This document shows, in pieces, positions 8,485 to 19,328 of a stretch of 46,725 bases of DNA. The notes beneath the pieces were generated by a model. It was not told the DNA's origin. It searched no databases and was given only the letters and a program-made list of their open reading frames with translations. Source of the DNA: Cytophagales bacterium (GTDB taxonomy: Bacteria > Pseudomonadota > Gammaproteobacteria > Burkholderiales > Burkholderiaceae_C); contig JASGCK010000017.1 of assembly GCA_030054145.1 (NCBI GenBank), forward strand, positions 1 through 46,725, written 5' to 3'. A program made the translations under genes and the position numbers. Every line of letters begins with the position of its first letter. The first letter of the stretch is position 1.

Positions 8485-9154
8485 GCCACACCAGACAACG
8501 TTCTTCTTGCAAGTTGGGTATGCGGAGTTGTTCCACGTGAAACACGGAAATATGGGTGGGCAAAGCGGCCGTCTCCGCATCGACCGTTTTAGCCTTCATC
8601 GCCATCCAAACACCCGCGCCAGGCACCAGCAAATTTGCCGTCAAGTCGATGAGGGTCGAAAGCGCCGCAAACGCGCGGCTGGTAATCACGTCAAACCCGT
8701 CCTGCACATCGGCTGCACGCATTTGCTCTACCCTTGAATGAATCCCGCGCAAATTAGGAAGTGCGAGCGCCAAGGCCACTTGTTGAATAAATGCCGCCTT
8801 TTTACCCACAGCATCGACGCAAGCCACCGCAACGTACGGGCAACAAATAGCCACCACCACGCCCGGCAAGCCCGCACCTGCGCCCACATCCAGTAGCCTG
8901 AGCGCCTTGCTGGTTCTGGCTTGTAGCGCATGCAGTTGTTTTTGCATTGGCGCAATGATGGCAAGCGAGTCAAACAAGTGATGCGTCAGCATCTCGTCCA
9001 CATCGCGAATGGCGGTGAGGTTGTAAACCTTGTTCCATTTAGCAATCATTGCTAAATAATCGAGCAATTGTGTTTGCTGCCGCGCGGACAAATCAAGGCC
9101 TAGCTCACGCAAGCCCGCCCGCAACTTTTCCGCCAGCGTGGTGCCCATCGTCAC
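8471..9154 (-). CDS. rsmG: 16S rRNA (guanine-527-N7)-methyltransferase RsmG (GidB)
   Basis: The 227-residue product has the SAM-binding motif [17 protein letters not shown] (about residue 73 on) and the RsmG signature [11 protein letters not shown] with HHLFDSLAI. It methylates N7 of G527 in the 530 loop of 16S rRNA; loss gives low-level streptomycin resistance in other bacteria. The start could be GTG 9154, which overlaps the mnmG TGA as GTGA, or ATG 9148 two codons later. Either way it is translationally coupled to mnmG. Its 3' part contains a parS site (8529-8544), and its last codons lie in a 12-bp tandem repeat. Confidence 0.95.
   Translation of the reverse strand: MTMGTTLAEKLRAGLRELGLDLSARQQTQLLDYLAMIAKWNKVYNLTAIRDVDEMLTHHLFDSLAIIAPMQKQLHALQARTSKALRLLDVGAGAGLPGVVVAICCPYVAVACVDAVGKKAAFIQQVALALALPNLRGIHSRVEQMRAADVQDGFDVITSRAFAALSTLIDLTANLLVPGAGVWMAMKAKTVDAETAALPTHISVFHVEQLRIPNLQEERCLVWLRPR
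8529..8544. promoter_or_regulatory. parS: parS site 1 (ParB binding), inside rsmG
   Basis: TGTTCCACGTGAAACA differs from the bacterial consensus TGTTTCACGTGAAACA at one of 16 positions. It is palindromic around CACGTG and is read through in rsmG as codons for VFHVEQ. It lies less than 2 kb upstream of parB, the usual place for chromosomal parS. Confidence 0.9.
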
Positions 9155-11139
9155 TTAGGCGGCGCGGCGACTTTCGCCTTTTTTAATCGCCCCCGCTTCA
9201 GATGGATTTGCAAAAGGGAAATCGCGGCAGGCGTTACGCCAGAAATTCGACCCGCCAACCCCAATGTCTCAGGTTTAAATTTCGCCAGCTTTTGCCGCAC
9301 CTCGATGCTGAGAGCGGCGACTTCAGAGTAATCGAAATCTGCTGGCAATTTTGTGCTTTCATTTGCCGCAGCACGCTCCACCTCGCCCTGTTGACGCTCA
9401 ATATAGCCTGCGTACTTTGTCGCAATGTCAACTTGCTCAATAACCGACTTATCGAAATCTGATGCATCAGCCGAAGCATCCAATTCAAGCGACGCAAGAC
9501 TCTCGCCGTCGTTTTTAACCAAGCTCGCCAGCTGCGCGTAACACACATCGGGGCGGCGCAGCAAATCTGCCAAGCTGTACTCGTGCTCAATCGGTTTGCC
9601 CAGCACGCGCGCGGCCTCTCGACTGTCGATATTTTTAGGGCTGACCCACGTACTGCGCAGTCGCTCTGTTTCACGTGAAACGGCATCGCGCTTTCTACAA
9701 AAGGCCGCCCACTGGGCATCGCCTACCAACCCCAGCGCACGCCCTTTTTCAGTGAGGCGTGCGTCCGCATTGTCTTCGCGTAACTGGAGGCGATATTCGG
9801 CTCTGGAGGTGAACATACGGTACGGCTCGCTCACACCTTTGGTGATGAGATCATCCACCAGTACGCCTAGGTAAGCCTCATCGCGGCGCGGCAACCACAC
9901 GTCCTTGCCCTGCACTTGCAATGCCGCGTTCATGCCCGCAAAAAGCCCTTGCGCGGCCGCCTCTTCATAGCCCGTCGTGCCATTGATTTGCCCCGCAAAA
10001 AACAATCCGCCAATTTGCTTGGCTTCAAAACTGCTTTTAAGCGAGCGTGGGTCAAAGTAATCGTATTCGATGGCATAACCTGGTCGCAAAATATGGGCGT
10101 TTTCTAAGCCCTGCATTGAGCGCACCAAGCCCAGCTGGATATCAAACGGCAGGCTGGTCGAAATACCGTTGGGGTAGTATTCGTGGGTCGTTAAGCCTTC
10201 TGGCTCTAAAAAGATTTGATGACTCTCTTTGTCGGCAAACCGATTAATTTTGTCTTCGACGCTGGGGCAGTAGCGCGGGCCAACGCCCTCAATCTTGCCA
10301 GTAAACATGGGGCTGCGATCAAAGCCTGAGCGAATGATGTCGTGGGTTTTGCTGTTGGTGTGCGTGATGTAGCACGGCATTTGTTCAGGATGCATGGCTT
10401 GGTTGCCCATAAAGCTAAACACGGGCATGGCTGTATCAATGACTCCCTCGTTGTTTGCCATACCATCCCCGGGCTGGCGCAGGCATTTGGAGAAATCGAT
10501 GCTGCGGCCATCAATGCGCGGCGGTGTTCCTGTCTTCAGCCGCCCTTGCGGTAATTTGAGTTCTTTGAGCCGCGCCGACAAGCTAATCGCGGGGGGATCG
10601 CCCGCGCGACCAGCCGAAAAGTTTTGCAGACCAATATGAATGCGGCCGTCTAAAAATGTGCCTGCCGTCAGCACCACCGTTTTGCTTCTAAACTGAATGC
10701 CGCTTTGCGTGACCGCGCCAACCACGCGCTCTTGTCCGTCCACGTGCTCAACCATTAAATCATCACACGCTTGCTGAAAGAGCCATAGATTGGGCTGATT
10801 TTCAAGCCGCCGCCGAATCGCCGCTTTATACAAAATGCGATCGGCTTGTGCCCGCGTTGCGCGAACGGCAGGCCCTTTACTAGCGTTCAAAATCCGAAAC
10901 TGAATGCCCGCTTCGTCCGTTGCAAGCGCCATTGCCCCGCCCAAAGCATCAATCTCTTTGACCAAGTGTCCCTTGCCAATACCGCCAATGGACGGGTTAC
11001 AGCTCATCTGTCCAAGGGTCTCAATGTTGTGTGTCAACAAAAGCGTTGACGCGCCCATGCGGGCGCTCGCAAGCGCCGCCTCGGTGCCCGCATGGCCGCC
11101 GCCAACGACGATCACATCAAATATTTTGGGATATTGCAT
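9151..11139 (-). CDS. mnmG: tRNA uridine-34 carboxymethylaminomethyl modification enzyme MnmG (GidA)
   Basis: This 662-residue protein contains the FAD-binding start [21 protein letters not shown] and the GidA signatures [23 protein letters not shown] and [16 protein letters not shown]. It also has [15 protein letters not shown] and a C-terminal helical domain ending in [11 protein letters not shown]. With MnmE it installs cmnm5U34 in tRNAs that read split codon boxes. Its length is slightly above the usual 620-640. It is followed by rsmG with overlapping stop and start. A parS site lies inside it at 9667-9682. The mnmE partner is not in this window. Confidence 0.97.
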   Translation of the reverse strand: MQYPKIFDVIVVGGGHAGTEAALASARMGASTLLLTHNIETLGQMSCNPSIGGIGKGHLVKEIDALGGAMALATDEAGIQFRILNASKGPAVRATRAQADRILYKAAIRRRLENQPNLWLFQQACDDLMVEHVDGQERVVGAVTQSGIQFRSKTVVLTAGTFLDGRIHIGLQNFSAGRAGDPPAISLSARLKELKLPQGRLKTGTPPRIDGRSIDFSKCLRQPGDGMANNEGVIDTAMPVFSFMGNQAMHPEQMPCYITHTNSKTHDIIRSGFDRSPMFTGKIEGVGPRYCPSVEDKINRFADKESHQIFLEPEGLTTHEYYPNGISTSLPFDIQLGLVRSMQGLENAHILRPGYAIEYDYFDPRSLKSSFEAKQIGGLFFAGQINGTTGYEEAAAQGLFAGMNAALQVQGKDVWLPRRDEAYLGVLVDDLITKGVSEPYRMFTSRAEYRLQLREDNADARLTEKGRALGLVGDAQWAAFCRKRDAVSRETERLRSTWVSPKNIDSREAARVLGKPIEHEYSLADLLRRPDVCYAQLASLVKNDGESLASLELDASADASDFDKSVIEQVDIATKYAGYIERQQGEVERAAANESTKLPADFDYSEVAALSIEVRQKLAKFKPETLGLAGRISGVTPAAISLLQIHLKRGRLKKAKVAAPPK
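9667..9682. promoter_or_regulatory. parS: parS site 2 (ParB binding), inside mnmG
   Basis: TGTTTCACGTGAAACG matches the consensus parS at 15 of 16 positions, differing only at the last base. It is embedded in mnmG codons for AVSRET. Together with the rsmG copy 1.1 kb away it forms a two-site parS cluster close to parAB and about 7 kb from dnaA. Confidence 0.92.
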
Positions 11140-11238
11140 CGGGCAATTTTAACGTCGCATCAAACAGCAAGGTGGCACACAAGCCGCCTTGCGCATGGGC
11201 TGGAGTTAAGGTGCCGTCAAAACAAAGGAAAAACAAAA

Positions 11239-12429
11239 TCAATAAGCGGCCAGCAACCAATCCACAAGATGTAGTCGCTTCACGCCGTTGTAGTCGCTAC
11301 CCCAATCGGTATCCATAGATAGTACAAGTTTGGGGTAGGCATCAGGGATTTTAAGCAGCGGCTTGAACTCTCGCTCTACCGTGCTTTCGCTGGCAAGCAA
11401 ATAGCAAACTTGCACATAGAGTTTTTCGTTCATGCGCGTGGCAACAAAATCAACCTCTAGCGTGCCAACGCGGCCAATCTCCACCGCATAACCACGGACT
11501 AAAAGCTCGTGGTGAACGACGTTTTCCAACACTTGCCCAATGTAGTTATCGCGCCAGCCAGTCGTGCGGTTACGCAGCCCAACGTCAGCAAAATAATATT
11601 TTTGATTGAGCTCCATACTCCGTTTACCCACCGCGTCCGTCCAGCCAACAGGGTGAATTAAGCCCGCCTGCGCAAAATATCCCAAATACTCCCGCACCGT
11701 CTCAAAGGCCAACGACACGCGCTCTTTTTTTAAAAAGTCCGCCATGCTCTTTGTCGAGGTGGGGTAACCAATATTGATCGCCAAGAACTTCAAAATATCG
11801 GTCAGCAACGCCCCATTACGAATCGAATGCCGATGGATGATGTCCCGAAACATCGCGGTGTGCAAAATGCCCTCAAGCGCTTGTTGCTTGGCTTGTTCGC
11901 TATGGAGCAAAGCCACACCAGGCAAGCCTCCCAGCCGCATAAAGCTCTGAAAATCGCCGCCAGGGCAGAACTGCAAATACTCGCGATAGCACAAAGGATG
12001 AATCGTAAACGCCGTATAGCGTCCCGCCAATTGCGTCGCCAACTCAGACGAGAGCATTTGCGCGTTCGACCCCGTAATAAACACTTCTATATCGTCCCGT
12101 TTGGCATAGTGCCGCACCGCGCGTTCCCACTCGGTAATTTCTTGTACTTCGTCAATAAAGAGGTATTTTTTGAGCGGCGCTTGTGCGGATCCAAATACAG
12201 CATCCACATGCGATGCCAAATCCAAGTAAGTGCGAATGGCATCAAACGCCAAATCCTCCTTATCCACCCAACAAATCTGAGCGGCTTGCACGCCTTGCAG
12301 CATCAAAGCCTCACGCACCTGTACCAGTAAAGCGCTTTTGCCAACGCGGCGCATCCCCACCAAGACCTTGACAAAAGGCGTGCCGATTTGGGCAAGAATA
12401 GGAGTAAGGTAAAGAGGACGAGACAGCAT
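11239..12429 (-). CDS. Solitary AAA-family ATP-binding protein (AAA_14 / DUF4143)
   Basis: The protein has 396 residues. The N-terminal AAA_14 domain has Walker A VGMRRVGKSALLVQVREAL, Walker B KKYLFIDEVQEI and the sensor-like segment EVFITGSNAQMLSSELATQLAGRY. The C-terminal DUF4143 domain has the nuclease-like strand pattern VENVVHHELLVRGYAVEIGR then TLEVDFVA, resembling a PD-(D/E)XK fold. Such proteins are widespread in bacteria and archaea, often mobile and in multiple copies; their cellular role is unproven, and nucleic-acid remodelling or toxin-like roles have been suggested. It separates gyrB from mnmG and has no partner gene, so it is probably an independent insertion. Confidence 0.88.
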   Translation of the reverse strand: MLSRPLYLTPILAQIGTPFVKVLVGMRRVGKSALLVQVREALMLQGVQAAQICWVDKEDLAFDAIRTYLDLASHVDAVFGSAQAPLKKYLFIDEVQEITEWERAVRHYAKRDDIEVFITGSNAQMLSSELATQLAGRYTAFTIHPLCYREYLQFCPGGDFQSFMRLGGLPGVALLHSEQAKQQALEGILHTAMFRDIIHRHSIRNGALLTDILKFLAINIGYPTSTKSMADFLKKERVSLAFETVREYLGYFAQAGLIHPVGWTDAVGKRSMELNQKYYFADVGLRNRTTGWRDNYIGQVLENVVHHELLVRGYAVEIGRVGTLEVDFVATRMNEKLYVQVCYLLASESTVEREFKPLLKIPDAYPKLVLSMDTDWGSDYNGVKRLHLVDWLLAAY

Positions 12430-12561
12430 TTATAAATGATTGTAGTCTAACAAACATCTGTTTTTTTGTTTAATTAGATTTAAATCACCTATAAAGTTCC
12501 GCCAATCGGCGTGGCGGACGTTTTCACGTGAGGTAAGTCAAACTACAGATCAAAAATAAAG

Positions 12562-15144
<2,583 letters not shown>

Positions 15145-15152
15145 TTAAAAAT

Positions 15153-16259
15153 TTAAATGCGCATCGGCATTACAACGTAGCGATAGCTTGCGTTTTCTGG
15201 AATCGTAAAGAGCGCTGAACTATTGCCATCGGCCAGCTCAATGCCAACCATCTCTTGCGTCATATTGGCTAAAGCATCAATTAAATAAGTCACATTAAAA
15301 CCAACCTCAATCGCGTCCCCGCTGTAATCGATATCAAGCTCTTCAACCGCTTCTTCTTGCTCAGCATTGTTGGATGAAATGCGAAGTAAATTCGTCTCAA
15401 AATTTAAACGAACACCTTTAAATTTATCGCTCGTCAAAATCGCTGTGCGCTGCAACGAAGTCAGTAACGTCTGACGACCTACCGCCACATGATTTTTATG
15501 TCCTTTTGGAATCACGCGGTTGTAATCAGGGAATTTCCCCTCAACCAACTTACTTACAAACTCCATAGAACCAAAATTAAATTTAGCTTGATTATTCGCA
15601 AACTGAATTTCAATCATGTCGTCGCTATCGGACAACAAGCGCTGTAATTCCAGTACGGTTTTACGCGGCAAAATCACTTCTTGCTTAGGTACATCCACCT
15701 CTAACGCTGAATTGGAGTAAACCAATCGATGACCATCGGTTGCTACCAAACTGAGCTGTTTGCCATCAACCACAAACAAAATGCCGTTCAAGTAATAACG
15801 GATATCTTGAACTGCCATTGCAAAAGAGACTTGTTGCAATAAATCTTTCAAAACTTTTTGCGGCACCGAAAAGCTAGCACCAAATTTAGCGGACTCTTGC
15901 ACTAGCGGAAAGTCTTCAGCGGGCAATGTTTGCAAGGTAAAACGACTCTTACCAGCTTGCAGCACCAGTTTGTTATTTTGTGAACTCAAAGAGATGATTT
16001 GATCGCTTGGTAATGAACGCAAAATATCAATCAATTTGCGTGCGCCTACAGTCGTCGTAAAGCTTCCCGTATCGCCTCCCATAAGGCCTACTGCTTTGAT
16101 TTGAATTTCTAAATCACTGGTCACAACTTGCAGTTGATCGTCACTTTTACGGAACAACACGTTCGCCAAAATAGGCAAGGTATGACGACGTTCAACAATA
16201 CCTGAAACCGATTGAAGCAAACTTAAAAAGTCATGTTGAGGGGCTTTGATGATGTTCAT
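15153..16259 (-). CDS. dnaN: DNA polymerase III beta sliding clamp
   Basis: The 368-residue product has the expected length and three-fold clamp architecture. It begins MNIIKAPQHDFLSLLQSVSG and ends YRVVMPMRI; a C-terminal (V/A)MPMR(L/I) is the clamp hallmark. Internal signatures include GRRHTLPILANVL-like sequence near residue 25 and ATDGHRLVYSN at about residue 171. The dimeric ring tethers polymerase III and many other partners to DNA. A good AAGGAAG ribosome site precedes the ATG. Its upstream gap holds a perfect DnaA box. Confidence 0.97.
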   Translation of the reverse strand: MNIIKAPQHDFLSLLQSVSGIVERRHTLPILANVLFRKSDDQLQVVTSDLEIQIKAVGLMGGDTGSFTTTVGARKLIDILRSLPSDQIISLSSQNNKLVLQAGKSRFTLQTLPAEDFPLVQESAKFGASFSVPQKVLKDLLQQVSFAMAVQDIRYYLNGILFVVDGKQLSLVATDGHRLVYSNSALEVDVPKQEVILPRKTVLELQRLLSDSDDMIEIQFANNQAKFNFGSMEFVSKLVEGKFPDYNRVIPKGHKNHVAVGRQTLLTSLQRTAILTSDKFKGVRLNFETNLLRISSNNAEQEEAVEELDIDYSGDAIEVGFNVTYLIDALANMTQEMVGIELADGNSSALFTIPENASYRYVVMPMRI

Positions 16260-16472
16260 GTCTTCCTTAATTAAGTTAGTTTTTAAATTAGTAATAGTAG
16301 ATAAGAGTTTTGATTTTTGTGAGTAACTAAATTTTCACTATGAAATCAATAGCTTATTTAAAAAATTGACTGTTGAAAAAAGTTAAAAAATCGCACGCTT
16401 GATTGTAATAACTTTTATCATTTATGAATGTGGTTGGGATAACTCTTGGTTATCCTTTTTTTATCCACAAAG
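16260..16472. other. dnaA-dnaN intergenic region: candidate oriC and/or dnaN promoter
   Basis: This 213-bp gap is strongly AT-rich. It holds a perfect DnaA box TTATCCACA at 16461-16469 and a weaker inverted match at 16318-16326 (TGTGAGTAA, complement TTACTCACA, one mismatch to TTATNCACA). A-tracts and T-tracts around 16376-16390 could act as an unwinding element. Bacterial origins lie next to dnaA either upstream or, as here, between dnaA and dnaN. With only one consensus box, an origin role is an inference. Confidence 0.5.
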
Positions 16473-17891
16473 TTAGTTTTTAAGAGTTTGTTCCAAGATG
16501 TGCAGTTGTTGGTTGAGTTCGATGTTTTGTTGTCGATCTTTGGTAATCTTTCTTACGGCATGAAGTACTGTTGTATGGTCTCGTCCACCAAATAAGTCCC
16601 CAATTTCTGGCAGGCTGCGTTTGGTTAGTTCTTTGGCTAAGTACATCGCAATTTGACGCGGCCCCGCAATGTTTGCTGGACGGCGCTTGGAATACATATC
16701 CGCAACTTTGATTTTGTAATAGTCCGCTACGGTTTTTTGAATGTTTTCAATAGAGATTTGTTGGTTTTGAATAGATAACAAATCACGCAAAGATTCTCTT
16801 GCTAATGTGATGGAAATTTCTTTTTGATTGAATTTTGAAAAAGCAAGGATTTTTCGCAGCGCTCCTTCAAGTTCACGTACATTGGAGCGGACATTTTTAG
16901 CGACAAAAAACGCAACATCCTCAGGCATTACTAAACCTTCTGCTTGTGTTTTATTGATCAAAATTGCAACACGAAGCTCTAACTCAGGAGGCTCAATTGC
17001 AACCGTCAGCCCAGCATCAAAGCGAGAGACCAAGCGTTCATGGATGTTTAGCAAACCCTTTGGATAGGTGTCACTGGTCATCACAATGTGTGATTTGCGT
17101 GCGAGCAAGGCTTCAAAGGCGTTAAAAAACTCTTCTTGTGTTCGTTCTTTATTAGCAAAAAACTGCACATCATCAATAAGCAATAAATCGAGTTGGTGAT
17201 AGCGGTTTTTAAACTCATCAAACGTCTTTCGCTGATAAGCTCGAACGACATCCGTAACAAATTGTTCAGCATGGATGTAAAGCACCTTTGCTAGTGGCTT
17301 TTGATGAAGTAGTTGATTACCAATCGCGTGCATCAAATGCGTTTTTCCCAAGCCCACACCCCCGTAAATAAAAAGAGGGTTGTAGAGAGCACCAGGCATA
17401 TTAGCCACATGCAAACTAGCTGCACGCGCCATACGATTGGCGGATCCTTCGATCAAATTATCGAAAGTAAGGGTTGAATTAAGTCGCGTTTGGTTGGTTA
17501 ATGGTTCTACAGAAATATTTTCTGAAATAGATGGTGCGTACAAGGTTTCTTTATTCAAAACGGTTGTTGCTTGTTGCTTGTTGTCTCTTACCGAGTCATT
17601 TTTTGTGCGGAGCGCAAGCACGATATCAATAGAATCAAACAAAAGCTCTTTCAATGTGCTTGAAATGACCTTTAAATATTGGCTACGAATCCAGTCTAAT
17701 TTGAAGCGATTAGCTACCCAAAGCGTGGCAACAAGACCAGAGGCATCTAACTCTAATTCAACGGGTTTTAACCAAGTAAATACTTGATTTTCAGGAATAA
17801 TTGTGATGAGTCGTTCTAAGCAAAGAGCCCAGATTTTTGGTGCATCGGAGGCGGTAACAGATGATGCCGAAGAGAGAGAGGTGGCGGACAT
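16473..17891 (-). CDS. dnaA: Chromosomal replication initiator DnaA
   Basis: This is a 472-residue initiator. Domain I occupies about residues 20-95, and a short, poorly conserved linker follows. The AAA+ domain III has Walker [18 protein letters not shown], Walker [22 protein letters not shown] and the arginine-finger region [12 protein letters not shown]. The C-terminal DNA-binding domain IV has the signature [19 protein letters not shown]. It binds DnaA boxes and melts the origin. Possible boxes upstream (17901-17909, 17948-17956) suggest autoregulation. The start [11 protein letters not shown] has no clear Shine-Dalgarno, but domain I needs most of this length. Confidence 0.97.
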   Translation of the reverse strand: MSATSLSSASSVTASDAPKIWALCLERLITIIPENQVFTWLKPVELELDASGLVATLWVANRFKLDWIRSQYLKVISSTLKELLFDSIDIVLALRTKNDSVRDNKQQATTVLNKETLYAPSISENISVEPLTNQTRLNSTLTFDNLIEGSANRMARAASLHVANMPGALYNPLFIYGGVGLGKTHLMHAIGNQLLHQKPLAKVLYIHAEQFVTDVVRAYQRKTFDEFKNRYHQLDLLLIDDVQFFANKERTQEEFFNAFEALLARKSHIVMTSDTYPKGLLNIHERLVSRFDAGLTVAIEPPELELRVAILINKTQAEGLVMPEDVAFFVAKNVRSNVRELEGALRKILAFSKFNQKEISITLARESLRDLLSIQNQQISIENIQKTVADYYKIKVADMYSKRRPANIAGPRQIAMYLAKELTKRSLPEIGDLFGGRDHTTVLHAVRKITKDRQQNIELNQQLHILEQTLKN

Positions 17892-18223
17892 GATTGAGGC
17901 TGTGAATATCCTTCATTTTAACATTTAAAAATGACCAAAAAAATGACTTATTCACACTTATTTGAGTGAGCCAAAAGCACTAGAAAGAATCGCGCATCCT
18001 ATCCCAATGGGCCCCCGACGTATTTTTAGATGTTGGCATCATCTGGTTTGAGTAAACAAAATTGCTGGACTTTCGCCGCCAGACAGAATACTTTTAGACT
18101 CAGTGGCGCGAATGGTTTGTACATTTTTAATAAAAAGTGCGACGACGGTTTGAGCGCATTGGCGGTTAAAATTACTAAGCGTCGAATTTGTTATTTGTCG
18201 ATCTATCATTTTTATAAACGTCT
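17892..18223. promoter_or_regulatory. Divergent region upstream of dnaA with DnaA-box-like sites
   Basis: This 332-bp stretch has no convincing gene. It holds TTATTCACA at 17948-17956 (matches TTATNCACA) and TGTGAATAT at 17901-17909 (complement ATATTCACA, one mismatch), 39 bp apart and close to the dnaA start. It must contain the dnaA promoter on the minus strand and probably the promoter of the TlpA-like gene on the plus strand. It could also be part of the origin. The rpmH-rnpA-yidC genes that often flank dnaA are absent. Confidence 0.5.
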
Positions 18224-18718
18224 ATGAAAAAAGTTATGTGGCTCATACCCGTGGCACTCTTAATTGCTGTGGGTATCTTTTGGCAAAACGGATTGAGTGC
18301 CCGCATGGCGCCAAACTCTACCTTTATTTTGTTGGATGCAAGCAAAAAGAAAACAGAAGACTTTGCCGGCAAAGTAACCTTGGTGAATTTTTGGGCGACA
18401 AGTTGCATAACTTGCGTCGCCGAGATGCCAAAAATGGTGGCAACCTATAACCAATATCATGCGCAAGGTTATGAAATGGTGGCGGTTGCCATGTCTTACG
18501 ATCCGCCTAGCTATGTGGTGAATTTTGCGCAAACTAGGCAGCTGCCGTTTAAGGTTGCAATTGACAACACGGGGGCGATTGCAAAAGCATGGGGCGACGT
18601 TCAACTAACACCGACAACTTATTTGCTTGACAAAAAAGGTAGGATTGTTAAGCGTTATGTGGGTGAGCCAGACTTTGCAGAATTGCACGCATTAATCGAG
18701 CGACTTTTGTTGACTTAA
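18224..18718 (+). CDS. TlpA/ResA-like membrane-anchored thioredoxin-family protein
   Basis: The 164-residue protein has an N-terminal hydrophobic segment (residues 4-20) acting as an uncleaved anchor or signal peptide. A thioredoxin fold of the TlpA/ResA type follows, with active site VNFWATSCITCVAEMP (CxxC = CITC, about residues 64-67) and a cis-proline region QLTPTTYLLDKKGRIVKRYVG. Such proteins reduce or isomerise disulfides outside the cytoplasmic membrane, for instance on apocytochrome c. The neighbouring gene (convergent) encodes a cytochrome c', which fits that role. The substrate is inferred only. Confidence 0.85.
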   Translation: MKKVMWLIPVALLIAVGIFWQNGLSARMAPNSTFILLDASKKKTEDFAGKVTLVNFWATSCITCVAEMPKMVATYNQYHAQGYEMVAVAMSYDPPSYVVNFAQTRQLPFKVAIDNTGAIAKAWGDVQLTPTTYLLDKKGRIVKRYVGEPDFAELHALIERLLLT

Positions 18719-18841
18719 AAGGAAAGAAGTGGCTCCGCGAGTTTGAGCAACAAACCCCGATTTATAAGTGATATCTGGGCGCGCCAGAGACGCTTTTGAT
18801 ACGTTGCCGCCAAAGGTATCGACGGCGTGCTCAAGCAATTA

Positions 18842-19297
18842 TCAGATTCTGAATGCGTCGTGGCAGCTCTTGCAGCTTGCGCCCGCCGCACCAAACGCGG
18901 CTTTAATCGCGTCCAAGCTGCCTGTTTTTGCGGCTGTTTGAACCTTGATTAGCTCAGCTTGTGATTTTTCGCTCAAGTCTTTGAACTTGGCTTGCTCTTT
19001 CCAGATTTCGGGTTTGGCGGCATTTTTAAGGGTTGCGCCCTCACCGCTTGGGCCAAATCCTGCCCAAGGTAGTTTGGACATGGCAACGGCGATGTCGATA
19101 TTTTCTTGCGCCGCTTTTGCATCAAACGGAACCTTGCCTTGCACCATCGCCCCGACGCGTCCAAAATGCGCTGCCATAACGGTGAGTGCCCCTTGGCGAT
19201 ACTTTGCAGCATCATCAGGTTTTGCAAATTGTGCGTGTGATGTCACGCTGAAAGTTGTTGTAGCCAAGGCTGCAACGATAAGTAGAAGTTTTTTCAT
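18842..19297 (-). CDS. Periplasmic cytochrome c' / c-556 family protein
   Basis: I choose ATG 19297 (MKKLLLIVAALATTTFSVTSHAQ), preceded by GGGAAA, instead of the longer frame that overlaps the oxidoreductase gene. This gives 151 residues with a cleavable signal peptide ending SHA-Q. The mature part is a four-helix bundle with a single C-terminal haem motif CKSCHDAFRI, the arrangement of cytochrome c' and c-556. The class binds NO or acts as an electron carrier. It sits just downstream of the indolepyruvate oxidoreductase gene on the same strand but probably has its own promoter. Confidence 0.88.
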   Translation of the reverse strand: MKKLLLIVAALATTTFSVTSHAQFAKPDDAAKYRQGALTVMAAHFGRVGAMVQGKVPFDAKAAQENIDIAVAMSKLPWAGFGPSGEGATLKNAAKPEIWKEQAKFKDLSEKSQAELIKVQTAAKTGSLDAIKAAFGAAGASCKSCHDAFRI

Positions 19298-19328
19298 GGC
19301 TTTGTTTTCCCAGTTAATAAAAATCGCA

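Noticed and set aside
11140-11238. Open minus frame (FDGTLTPAHAQGGLCATLLF) between the AAA ATPase and mnmG
   Set aside because: Lacks a credible start and any family match; likely chance openness in a short gap.
12518-12533. TTTCACGTGA core downstream of gyrB as a third parS
   Set aside because: Only about 11 of 16 positions match; flanks differ, so a functional parS is doubtful.
18719-18841. Minus-strand frame reading LLEHAVDTFGGNVSKAS, reminiscent of a Fis-type helix-turn-helix
   Set aside because: Short, no start or ribosome site, and similarity covers only about 15 residues; the gap between convergent genes is probably non-coding.
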